From Hydractinia symbiolongicarpus (taxonomy: Eukaryota > Cnidaria > Hydrozoa > Anthoathecata > Hydractiniidae), in NCBI RefSeq assembly GCF_029227915.1, contig NC_079889.1:4962001-5026000 (forward strand): 64,000 bases of DNA, written 5' to 3'. The notes under the pieces are model-generated. The model saw only the letters and a list, made by a program, of their open reading frames with translations. It searched no databases and was not told where the DNA came from. Below, in pieces: positions 43,901 to 55,700 of this stretch (position 1 is its first letter; every line of letters begins with the position of its first letter). The position numbers and the translations under genes were made by a program.

Positions 43901-46538
43901 CTCTTGGAACGTTGTAGTGCATTGAGACTGGAAGAAATAGTACAATGGTAAACTGCGCAGGCAGATGGAACCACGTGATCTACGTGTGAGGCCTTTATTA
44001 GACTGCAAAAGGCCATATTACAGCCTTTAATGGACTGTGCACGTAGTTAAGAGTGTTGTAAGGCCATGGCGCTAAGGAAAACCTCTTGGAACGTTGTAGT
44101 GCATTGAGACTGGAAGAAATAGTACAATGGTAAACTGCGCAGGCAGATGGAACCACGTGATCTACGTGTGAGGCCTTTATTAGACTGCAAAAGGCCATAT
44201 TACAGACTTTAATGGACTGTGCATGTAGTTGAGAGTGTTCTAAGGCCTCAGCGCTAAGGAGAACCACTTGGAACGTTGTAGTGCATTGAGACTGGAAGAA
44301 ATAGTACAATAGTAACCTGCGCAGGCAGATGGAACCACGTGATTTACGTGTGAAGCCTTTATTAGACTGCAAAAGGCCATATTACAGCCTTTATAGGACT
44401 GTGCACGTAGTTAAGAGCGTTTTAAGGCGACGGCGCTAATGAAAATGACTTGGGACGTTGTAGCGCATTGAGACTGGAAGGAATAGTCCAATGGTAACCT
44501 TCGCAGGCAGGTGAAACCACGTGATTTACGTGTGAAGCCTTTATTAGACTGCAAAATGCCATATTACGGCCTTTAGAGGACTGTGCACGTAGTTAAGAGT
44601 GTTGTAAGGCCATGGCGCTAAGGAAAACCTCTTGGAACGTTGTAGTGCATTGAGACAGGAAGAAATATAACAATGGTAAACTGCGCAGGCAGATGGAACC
44701 ACGTGATCTACGTGTGAGGCCTTTATTAGACTGCAAAATGCCATATTACGGCCTTTATAGCACTGTGCACGTAGTTAAGAGTGTTGTAAGGCCACGGCGC
44801 CAAGGAAAACCTCTTGGAACGTTGTAGTGCATTGAGACTGGAAGAAATAGTACAATGGTAAACTGCGCAGGCAGATGGAACCACGTGATCTACGTGTGAG
44901 GCCTTTATTAGACTGCAAAAGGCCATATTACAGCCTTTAATGGACTGTGCATGTAGTTAAGAGTGTTCTAAGGCCTCAGCGCTAAGGAGAACCACTTGGA
45001 ACGTTGTAGTGCATTGAGACTGTAAGAAATAGTACAATAGTAACCTGCGCAGGCAGATGGAACCACGTGATTTACGTGTGAGGCCTTTATTAGACTGCAA
45101 AAGGCCATATTACAGCCTTTATAGGACTGTGCACGTAGTTAAGAGCGTTTTAAGGCGACGGCGCTAATGAAAATGACTTGGGACGTTATAGCGCCATGAG
45201 ACTGGAAGGAATAGTTTAATGGTAACCTTCGCAGGCAGGTGAAACCACGTGATTTACGTGTGAAGCCTTTATTAGACTGCAAAATGCCATATTACGGCCT
45301 TTATAGGACTGTGCACGTAGTTAAGAGTGTTGTAAGGCCATGGCGCTAAGGAAAACCTCTTGGAACGTTGTAGTGCATTGAGACTGGAAGAAATAGTACA
45401 ATGGTAAACTTCGCAGGCAGATGGAACCACGTGATCTACGTGTGAGTCCTTTATTAGACTGCAAAATGCCATATTACGGCCTTTATAGGACTGTGCACGT
45501 AGTTAAGAGTGTTGTAAGGCCACGGCGCCAAGGAAAACCTCTTGGAACGTTGTAGTGCATTGAGACTGGAAGGAATAGTCCAATGGTAACATTCGCAGGC
45601 AGATGGAACCACGTGATTTACGTGTGAGGCCTTTATTAGACTGCAAAAGGCCATATTACAGCCTTTATAGGACTGTGCACGTAGTTAAGAGCGTTCTAAG
45701 GCGACGGCGCTAATGAAAATGACTTGTGACGTTGTAGCGCATTGAGACTGGAAGGAATAGTCCAATGGTAAACTTCGCAGGCAGGTGAAACCACGTGATT
45801 TACGTGTGAGGCCTTTATTAGACTGCAAAAGGCCATATTACAGCCTTTATAGGAATGTGCACGTAGTTAAGAGCGTTCTAAGGCGACGGCGCTAATGAAA
45901 ATGACTTGGGACGTTGTAGTGCATTGAGACTGGAAGAAATAGTACAATGGTAAACTGCGCAGGCAGATGGAACCACGTGATCTACGTGTGAGGCCTTTAT
46001 TAGACTGCAAAAGGCCATATTACAGCCTTTATAGGACTGTGCACGTAGTTAAGAGCGTTCTAAGGCGATGGCGCTAATGAAAATGACTTTGGACGTTGTA
46101 GCGCATTGAGACTGGAACGTCTAGACCTATGGTAACCTGCGCAGGCAGCTGAAACCGCGTGATTTACGTCTGCCGCCTTTATTGGACTGCAAAAGGCCAT
46201 ATTACGGCCTTTATAGGACTGTGCACGTAGTTAAGAGTGTTGTAAGGCCAAGGCGCCAAGGAAAACCTCTTGGAACGTTGTAGTGCATTGAGATTTGAAG
46301 GAATAGTCCAATGGTAACCTTTGCAGGCAGATGGAACCACGTTATCTACGTGTGAGGCCTTTATGGGACTGCAAAAGGCCATATTACAGCCTTTATAGGA
46401 CTGTGCACGTAGTTAAGAGCGTTCAAACGCGACGTCGCTAATGAAAATAACTTGGGACGTTGTAGCGCATTGAGATTTGAAGGAATAGTCCAATGGTAAC
46501 CTGCGCAGGCAGATGGAGCCACGTGATTTACGTGTGAG

Positions 46539-46720
46539 GCCTTTATTAGACTGCAAAAGGCCATATTACAGCCTTCATAGGACTGTGCACGTAATTAAGA
46601 GCGTTCTAAGGCGACGGCGCTAATGAAAACCTCTTGGAACGTCGCAGTGCATTGCGGCTGGAAGGAATAGTACAATAGTAACCTGCGCAGGCAGAGGGAA
46701 CCACGTGATTTACGTGTGAG
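46539..46720 (+). repeat. Representative chimeric class H monomer (B head, E tail)
   Basis: The first half is class B (GCGTTCTAAGGCGACGGCGC, AATGAAAA). The second half switches to class E (CCTCTTGGAACGTCGCAGTG, CATTGCGGCTGG, CAGAGGGAACC). The switch lies in the shared AATGAAAA/AAGGAAAA stretch. Other copies lie near 5712, 32595, 37120, 47510 and 47875; the 5725 copy lacks one base (GGCGTAATG). A single recombinant that has since been amplified is the simplest reading. Confidence 0.82.
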
Positions 46721-47443
46721 GCCTTTATGAGACTGCAAAAGGCCATATTACAGCCTTTATAGGACTGTGCACGTAGTTAAGAGAGTTCTAAGGCGACGTC
46801 GCTAACGAAAATAACTTGGGACGTTGTAGCGCATTGGAACTTGAAGGAATAATCCAATGGTAACCTTCGCAGGCCGGTGAAACCACGTGATCTACGTGTG
46901 AAGCCTTTATTAGACTGCAAAATGCCATATTACGGCCTTTATAGGACTGTGCACGTAGTTAAGAGTGTTGTAAGGCCATGGCGCTAAGGAAAACCTCTTG
47001 GAACGTTGAAGTGCATTAAGACTGGAAAAATAGTACAATGGTAACCTGCGCAGGCAGATGGAACCACGTGATCTACGTGTGAGGCCTTTATTAGACTGCA
47101 AAAGGCCATATTACAGCCTTTATAGGACTGTGCGCGTAGTTAAGAGCGTTCTAAGGCGATGGCGCTAATGAAAATGACTTGGGACGTTGTAGCGCATTGA
47201 GACTGGAACAACTAGTCCAATAGTAACCTGCGCAGGCAGGTGAAACCACGTGATTTACGTGTCACGCCTTTATTAGACTGCAAAAGGCCATATTACGGCC
47301 TTTATAGGACTGTGCACGTAGTTAAGAGCGTTCTAACGCGACGTCGCTATTGAAAATAACTTGGGACGCTGTAGCGCATTGAGACTTGAAGGAATAGTCC
47401 AATGGTAACCTGCGCAGGCAGATGGAGCCACGTGATTTACGTG

Positions 47444-48170
47444 TGAGGCCTTTATTAGACTGCAAAAGGCCATATTACAGCCTTCATAGGACTGTGCACG
47501 TAGTTAAGAGCGTTCTAAGGCGACGGCGCTAATGAAAACCTCTTGGAACGTCGCAGTGCATTGCGGCTGGAAGGAATAGTACAATAGTAACCTGCGCAGG
47601 CAGAGGGAACCACGTGATTTACGTGTGAGGCCTTTATGAGACTGCAAAAGGCCATATTACAGCCTTTATAGGACTGTGGACGTAGTTAAGAGAGTTCTAA
47701 GGCGACGTCGCTAACGAAAATAACTTGGGACGTTGTAGCGCATTGAGACTTGAAGGAATAGTCCAATGGTAACCTTCGCAGGCCGGTGAAACCACGTGAT
47801 TTACGTGTGAGGCCTTTATTAGACTGCAAAAGGCCATATTACAGCCTTCATAGGACTGTGCACGTAGTTAAGAGCGTTCTAAGGCGACGGCGCTAATGAA
47901 AACCTCTTGGAACGTCGCAGTGCATTGCGGCTGGAAGGAATAGTACAATAGTAACCTGCGCAGGCAGAGGGAACCACGTGATTTACGTGTGAGGCCTTTA
48001 TGAGACTGCAAAAGGCCTTATTACAGCCTTTATAGGACTGTGCACGTAGTTAAGAGCTTTCTAAGGCGACGTCGCTAATGAAAATAACTTGGGACGTTGT
48101 AGCGCATTGAGACTTGAAGGAATAGTCCAATGGTAACCTTCGCAGGCAGGTGAAACCACGTGATTTACGT
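47444..48170 (+). repeat. H-B2 dimer, tandemly repeated twice
   Basis: Chimeric H monomers near 47510 and 47875 are each followed by a B2 monomer (GTTAAGAGAGTTC near 47685, GTTAAGAGCTTTC near 48050). The 364-base period is clear, with matching GGAGCC or GGTGAAACC tails. A third H-B2 pair lies at 46539-46900. This is local homogenisation of a two-monomer unit. Confidence 0.72.
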
Positions 48171-49209
48171 GTGAAGCCTTTATTAGACTGCAAAAGGCCA
48201 TATTACAGCCTTTAATGGACTGTGCATGTAGTTAAGAGTGTTCTAAGGCCTCAGCGCTAAGGAGAACCACTTGGAACGTTTTAGTGCATTGAGACTGGAA
48301 GAAATAGTACAATAGTAACCTGCGCAGGCAGATGGAACCACGTGATTTACGTGTGAAGCCTTTATTAGACTGCAAAAGGCCATATTACAGCCTTTATAGG
48401 ACTGTGCACGTAGTTAAGAGCGTTTTAAGGCGACGGCGCTAATGAAAATGACTTGGGACGTTGTAGCGCATTTAGACTGGAAGGAATAGTCCAATGGTAA
48501 CCTTCGCAGGCAGATGGAACCACGTGATCTACGTGTGAGGCCTTTATTAGACTGCAAAATGCCATATTACGGCCTTTATAGGACTGTGCACGTAGTTAAG
48601 AGTGTTGTAAGGCCACGGCGCCAAGGAAAACCTCTTGGAACGTTGTAGTGCATTGAGACTGGAACGTCTAGTCCAATGGTAACCTGCGCAGGCAGATGGA
48701 ACCACGTGATTTAAGTGTGAGGCCTTTATTAGACTGCAAAAGGCCATATTACGGCCTTTATAGGACTGTGCACGTAGTTAAGAGCGTTTTAAGGCGACGG
48801 CGCTAATGAAAATGACTTGGGACGTTGCAGCGCATTGAGACTGGAAGGAATAGTCCAATGGTAACCTTCGCAGGCAGGTGAAACCACGTGATTTACGTGT
48901 GAAGCCTTTATTAGACTGCAAAATGCCATATTACGGCCTTTATAGGACTGTGCACGTAGTTAAGAGTGTTGTAAGGCCATGGCGCTAAGGAAAACCTCTT
49001 GGAACGTTGTGGTGCATTGAGACTGGAAGAAATAGTACAATGGTAAACTGTGCAGGCAGATGGAACCACGTGATTTACGTGTGAGGCCTTTATTAGACTG
49101 CAAAATGCCATATTACGGCCTTTATAGGACTGTGCACGTAGTTAAGAGCGTTCTAAGGCGACGGCGCTAATGAAAATGACTTGGGACGTTGTAGCGCATT
49201 GAGACTGGA

Positions 49210-50665
49210 AGGAATAGTCCAATGGTAAACTTCGCAGGCAGGTGAAACCACGTGATTTACGTGTGAGGCCTTTATTAGACTGCAAAAGGCCATATTACAG
49301 CCTTTATAGGAATGTGCACGTAGTTAAGAGCGTTCTAAGGCGACGGCGCTAATGAAAATGACTTGGGACGTTGTAGTGCATTGAGACTGGAAGAAATAGT
49401 ACAATGGTAAACTGCGAAGGCAGATGGAACCACGTGATCTACGTGTGAGGCCTTTATTAGACTGCAAAAGGCCATATTACAGCCTTTATAGGACTGTGCA
49501 CGTAGTAAAGAGCGTTCTAAGGCGACGTCGCTAATGAAAATAACTTGGGACGTTGTAGCACATTGAGACTGGAAGAAATAGTCCAATGGTAACCTTTGCA
49601 GACTGGTGAAACCACTTGATTTACGTGTGAAGCCTTTATTAGACTGCAAAAGGCCATATTACGGCCTTTATAGGACTGTGCACGTATTTAAGAGCGTTCT
49701 AAGGCGATGGCGCTAATGAAAATGACTTTGGACGTTGTAGCGCATTGAGACTGGAACGTCTAGTCCAATGGTAACCTGCGCAGGCAGCTGAAACCGCGTG
49801 ATTTACGTCTGCCGCCTTTATTGGACTGCAAAAGGCCATATTACGGCCTTTATAGGACTGTGCACGTAGTTAAGAGTGTAGTAAGGCCAAGGGGCCAAGG
49901 AAAACCTCTTATAACGTCGCAGTGCATTGCGAGTGGAAGGAATAGTACAATAGTAACCTGCGCAGGCAGAGGGAACCACGTGATTTACGTGTGAGGCCTT
50001 TATGGGACTGCAAAAGGCCTTATTACAGCCTTTATAGGACTGTGCACGTAGTTAAGAGCGTTCAAACGCGACGTCGCTAATGAAAATAACTTGGGACGTT
50101 GTAGCGCATTGAGACTTGAAGGAATAGTCCAATGGTAACCTGCGCAGGCAGATGGGGCCACGTGATTTACGTGTGAGGCCTTTATTAGACTGTAAAAGGC
50201 CATATTACAGCCTTCATAGGACTGTGCATGTAGTTAAGAGTGTTCTAAGGCCTCAGCGCTAAGGAGAACCACTCGGAACGTTGTAGTGCATTGAGACTGG
50301 AAGAAATAGTACAATAGTACCCTGCGCAGGCAGATGGAACCACGTGATTTACGTGTGAGGCCTTTATTAGACTGCAAAAGGCCATATTACAGCCTTTTTA
50401 GGACTGTGCACGTAGTTAAGAGCGTTTTAAGGCGACGGCGCTAATGAAAATGACTTGGAACGTTGTAGCGCATTGAGACTGGAAGGAATAGTCCAATGGA
50501 AACCTTCGCAGGCAGGTGAAACCACGTGATTTACGTGTGAAGCCTTTATTAGACTGGAAAATGCCATATTACGGCCTTTATAGGACTGTGCACGTAGTTA
50601 AGAGTGTTGTAAGGCCACGGCGCCAAGGAAAACCTCTTGGAACGTTGTAGTGCATTGAGACTGGA
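49210..50665 (+). repeat. 1456-bp tandem duplication, copy 1 (8 monomers)
   Basis: Matches the next segment at offset +1456, exactly 8 x 182. Shared rare variants are ACTGCGAAGGCAG (49411/50867), GTAGTAAAGAGC, GCACGTATTTAAGAG (49680/51136), TAGTAAGGCCAAGGGGCC and CCTCTTATAACGTCGC. Similarity begins near 49194; upstream the class differs (B at 49150, A at 50606). Confidence 0.88.
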
Positions 50666-52121
50666 AGGAATAGTCCAATGGTAAACTTCGCAGGCAGGTG
50701 AAACCACGTGATTTACGTGTGAGGCCTTTATTAGACTGCAAAAGGCCATATTACAGCCTTTATAGGAATGTGCACGTAGTTAAGAGCGTTCTAAGGCGAC
50801 GGCGCTAATGAAAATGACTTGGGACGTTGTAGTGCATTGAGACTGGAAGAAATAGTACAATGGTAAACTGCGAAGGCAGATGGAACCACGTGATCTACGT
50901 GTGAGGCCTTTATTAGACTGCAAAAGGCCATATTACAGCCTTTATAGGACTGTGCACGTAGTAAAGAGCGTTCTAAGGCGACGTCGCTAATGAAAATAAC
51001 TTGGGACGTTGTAGCACATTGAGACTGGAAGAAATAGTCCAATGGTAACCTTTGCAGACTGGTGAAACCACTTGATTTACGTGTGAAGCCTTTATTAGAC
51101 TGCAAAAGGCCATATTACGGCCTTTATAGGACTGTGCACGTATTTAAGAGCGTTCTAAGGCGATGGCGCTAATGAAAATGACTTTGGACGTTGTAGCGCA
51201 TTGAGACTGGAACGTCTAGTCCAATGGTAACCTGCGCAGGCAGCTGAAACCGCGTGATTTACGTCTGCCGCCTTTATTGGACTGCAAAAGGCCATATTAC
51301 GGCCTTTATAGGACTGTGCACGTAGTTAAGAGTGTAGTAAGGCCAAGGGGCCAAGGAAAACCTCTTATAACGTCGCAGTGCATTGCGAGTGGAAGGAATA
51401 GTACAATAGTAACCTGCGCAGGCAGAGGGAACCACGTGATTTACGTGTGAGGCCTTTATGGGACTGCAAAAGGCCTTATTACAGCCTTTATAGGACTGTG
51501 CACGTAGTTAAGAGCGTTCAAACGCGACGTCGCTAATGAAAATAACTTGGGACGTTGTAGCGCATTGAGACTTGAAGGAATAGTCCAATGGTAACCTGCG
51601 CAGGCAGATGGGGCCACGTGATTTACGTGTGAGGCCTTTATTAGACTGTAAAAGGCCATATTACAGCCTTCATAGGACTGTGCATGTAGTTAAGAGTGTT
51701 CTAAGGCCTCAGCGCTAAGGAGAACCACTCGGAACGTTGTAGTGCATTGAGACTGGAAGAAATAGTACAATAGTACCCTGCGCAGGCAGATGGAACCACG
51801 TGATTTACGTGTGAGGCCTTTATTAGACTGCAAAAGGCCATATTACAGCCTTTTTAGGACTGTGCACGTAGTTAAGAGCGTTTTAAGGCGACGGCGCTAA
51901 TGAAAATGACTTGGAACGTTGTAGCGCATTGAGACTGGAAGGAATAGTCCAATGGAAACCTTCGCAGGCAGGTGAAACCACGTGATTTACGTGTGAAGCC
52001 TTTATTAGACTGGAAAATGCCATATTACGGCCTTTATAGGACTGTGCACGTAGTTAAGAGTGTTGTAAGGCCACGGCGCCAAGGAAAACCTCTTGGAACG
52101 TTGTAGTGCATTGAGACTGGA
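50666..52121 (+). repeat. 1456-bp tandem duplication, copy 2
   Basis: Direct repeat of 49210-50665 with no differences noticed in the stretches compared. It ends near 52137, where AACATTCGCAGGCAGATGG replaces AAACTTCGCAGGCAGGTG. The breakpoint lies within sequence common to both partners. Confidence 0.87.
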
Positions 52122-52739
52122 AGGAATAGTCCAATGGTAACATTCGCAGGCAGATGGAACCACGTGATTTACGTGTGAGGCCTTTATTAGACTGCAAAAG
52201 GCCATATTACAGCCTTTATAGGACTGTGCACGTAGTTAAGAGCGTTCTAAGGCGACGGCGCTAATGAAAATGACTTGGGACGTTGTAGCGCATTGAGACT
52301 GGAAGGAATAGTCCAATGGTAAACTTCGCAGGCAGGTGAAACCACGTGATTTACGTGTGAGGCCTTTATTAGACTGCAAAAGGCCATATTACAGCCTTTA
52401 TAGGAATGTGCACGTAGTTAAGAGCGTTCTAAGGCGACGGCGCTAATGAAAATGACTTGGGACGTTGTAGAGCATTGACACTGGAAGGAATAGTCCAATG
52501 GTAAACATCGCTGGCAGGTGAAACCACGTGATTCACGTGTGAGGCCTTTATTAGACTGCAAAAGGCCATATTACAGCCTTTATAGGAATGTGCACGTAGT
52601 TAAGAGCGTTCTAAGGCGACGGCGCTATTGAAAATGACTTGGGACGTTGTAGTGCATTGAGACTGGAAGAAATAGTACAATGGTAAACTGCGCAGGCAGA
52701 TGGAACAACGTGATCTACGTGTGAGGCCTTTATTAGACT
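52122..52739 (+). repeat. Satellite between two duplications
   Basis: Three to four B-type monomers with private changes, such as GTAGAGCATTGACACTGG near 52467, AAACATCGCTGGCAGG near 52503 and CGCTATTGAAAATG near 52623. No gene or other feature seen. Confidence 0.8.
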
Positions 52740-55700
52740 GCAAAAGGCCATATTACAGCCTTTATAGGACTGTGCACGTAGTTAAGAGCGTTCTAAGGCG
52801 ATGGCGCTAATGAAAATGACTTTTGACGTTGTAGCGCATTGAGACTGGAACGTTTAGTCCAATGGTAACCTGCGCAGGCAGCTGAAACCGCGTGATTTAC
52901 GTCTGCCGCCTTTATTGGACTGCAAAAGGCCATATTACGGCCTTTATAGGACTGTGCACGTAGTTAAGAGTGCTGTAAGGCCAAGGCGCCAAGGAAAACC
53001 TCTTGGAACGTTGTAGTGCATTGAGATTTGAAGGAATAGTCCAATGGTAACCTGCGCAGGCAGATGGAACCACGTGATCTACGTGTGAGGCCTTTATTAG
53101 ACTGCAAAATGCCATATTACGGCCTTTATAGGACTGTGCGCGTAGTTAAGAGTGTTGTAAGGCCACGGCGCCAAGGAAAACCTCTTGGAACGTTGTAGTG
53201 CATTGAGACTGGAAGGAATAGTCCAATGGTAACATTCGCAGGCAGATGGAACCACGTGATTTACGTGTGAGGCCTTTATTAGACTGCAAAATGCCATATT
53301 ACGGCCTTTATAGGACTGTGCACGTAGTTAAGAGTGTTGTAAGGCCACGGCGCCAAGGAACACCTCTTGGAACGTTGTAGTGCATTGAGACTGGAAGGAA
53401 TAGTCCAATGGTAACATTCGCAGGCAGATGGAACCACGTGATTTACGTGTGAGGCCTTTATTAGACTGCAAAATGCCATATTACGGCCTTTATAGGACTG
53501 TGCGCGTAGTTAAGAGTGTTGTAAGGCCACGGCGCCAAGGAAAACCTCTTGGAACGTTGTAGTGCATTGAGACTGGAAGGAATAGTCCAATGGTAACATT
53601 CGCAGGCAGATGGAACCACGTGATTTACGTGTGAGGCCTTTATTAGACTGCAAAATGCCATATTACGGCTTTTATAGGACTGTGCACGTAGTTAAGAGTG
53701 TTGTAAGGCCACGGCGCCAAGGAAAACCTCTTGGAACGTTGTAGTGCATTGAGACTGGAAGGAATAGTCCAATGGTAACATTCGCAGGCAGATGGAACCA
53801 CGTGATTTACGTGTGAGGCCTTTATTAGACTGCAAAAGGCCATATTACAGCCTTTATAGGACTGTGCACGTAGTTAAGAGCGTTCTAAGGCGACGGCGCT
53901 AATGAAATCGACTTGGGACGTTGTAGCGCATTGAGACTGGAAGGAATAGTCCAATGGTAAACTTCGCAGGCAGGTGAAACCACGTGATTTACGTGTGAGG
54001 CCTTTATTAGACTGCAAAAGGCCATATTACAGCCTTTATAGGAATGTGCACGTAGTTAAGAGCGTTCTAAGGCGACGGCGCTAATGAAAATGACTTGGGA
54101 CGTTGTAGTGCATTGAGACTGGAAGAAATAGTCCAATGGTAACCTGCGCAGGCAGCTGAAACCGCGTGATTTACGTCTGCCGCCTTTATTGGACTGCAAA
54201 AGGCCATATTACGGCCTTTATAGGACTGTGCACGTAGTTAAGAGTGTTGTAAGGCCAAGGCGCCAAGGAAAACCTCTTGGAACGTTGTAGTGCATTGAGA
54301 TTTAAAGGAATAGTCCAATGGCAACCTTTGCAGGCAGATGGAACCACGTGATTTACGTGTGAGGCCTTTATGAGACTGCAAAAGGCCATATTACAGCCTT
54401 TATAGGACTGTGCACGTAGTTAAGAGCGTTCTAAGGCGACGTCGCTAATGAAAATAACTTGGGACGTTGTAGCACATTGAGACTGGAAGAAATAGTCCAA
54501 TGGTAACCTTTGCAGACTGGTGAAACCACTTGATTTACGTGTGAAGCCTTTATTAGACTGCAAAAGGCCATATTACGGCCTTTATAGGACTGTGCACGTA
54601 GTTAAGAGTGTTGTAAGGCCATGGCGCTAAGGAAAACCTCTTGGAACGTTGAAGTGCTTTAAGACTGGAAGAAATAGTACAATGGTAACCTGCGCAGGCA
54701 GATGGAACCACGTGATCTACGTGTGAGGCCTTTATTAGACTGCAAAAGGCCATATTACAGCCTTTATAGGACTGTGCACGTAGTTAAGAGCGTTCTAAGG
54801 CGATGGCGCTAATGAAAATGACTTGGGACGTTGTAGCGCATTGAGACTGGAACAACTAGTCCAATAGTAACCTGCGCAGGCAGGTGAAACCACGTGATTT
54901 ACGTGTCAGGCCTTTATGAGACTGCAAAAGGCCATATTACAGCCTTTATAGGACTGTGCACGTAGTTAAAAGCGTTCTAAGGCGACGTCGCTAATGAAAA
55001 TAACTTGGGACGTTGTAGCGCATTGAGACTTGAAGGAATAGTCCAATGGTAACCTTCGCAGGCAGGTGAAACCACGTGATTTACGTGTGAAGCCTTTATT
55101 AGACTGCAAAATGCCATATTACGGCCTTTATAGGACTGTGCACGTAGTTAAGAGTGTTGTAAGGCCATGGCGCTAAGGAAAACCTCTTGGAACGTTGTAG
55201 TGCATTAAGACTGGAAGAAATAGTACAATGGTAAATTGCGCAGGCAGATGGAACCACGTGATCTACGTGTGAGGCCTTTATTAGACTGCAAAAGGCCATA
55301 TTACAGCCTTTATAGGACTGTGCACGTAGTTAAGAGCGTTCTAAGGCGATGGCGCTAATGAAAATGACTTGGGACGTTGTAGCGCATTGAGACTGGAACA
55401 ACTAGTCCAATAGTAACCTACGCAGGCAGGTAAAACCACGTGATTTACGTGTGAAGCCTTTATTAGACTGCAAAATGCCATATTACGGCCTTTATACGAC
55501 TGTGCACGTAGTTAAGAGTGTTGTAAGGCCACGGCGCCAAAGAAAACCTCTTGAAACGTTGTAGTGCATTGAGACTGGAACGTCTAGTCCAATGGTAACC
55601 TGCGCAGGCAGCTGAAACCGCGTGATTTACGTCTGCGGCCTTTATTGGACTGCAAAAGGCCATAATACGGCCTTTATAGGATTGTGAACGTAGTTAAGAG

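Larger units (their letters stand above)
41267..49209 (+). repeat. Mosaic satellite segment, mixed classes
   Basis: About 44 monomers, chiefly A, B, B2, B3, C and H, with no intact D-E pair. A private variant CGTTATAGCGCCATGAGAC occurs at 41362 and 45185, linking two distant monomers; the first also has an extra A (GGAATAAGTCC). A D-head/B2-body hybrid lies near 42750-42930. The region 43998-44372 has a 124-codon minus-strand open frame that only reflects two monomers read through by chance. No gene was seen. Confidence 0.8.

Noticed and set aside
43998-44372. 124-codon minus-strand open frame
   Set aside because: It is two satellite monomers joined by chance absence of a stop; the sequence is ordinary class A and C repeat. 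The 104-codon frames at 49335-49649 and 50791-51105 are the same kind of artefact and are copies of one another.
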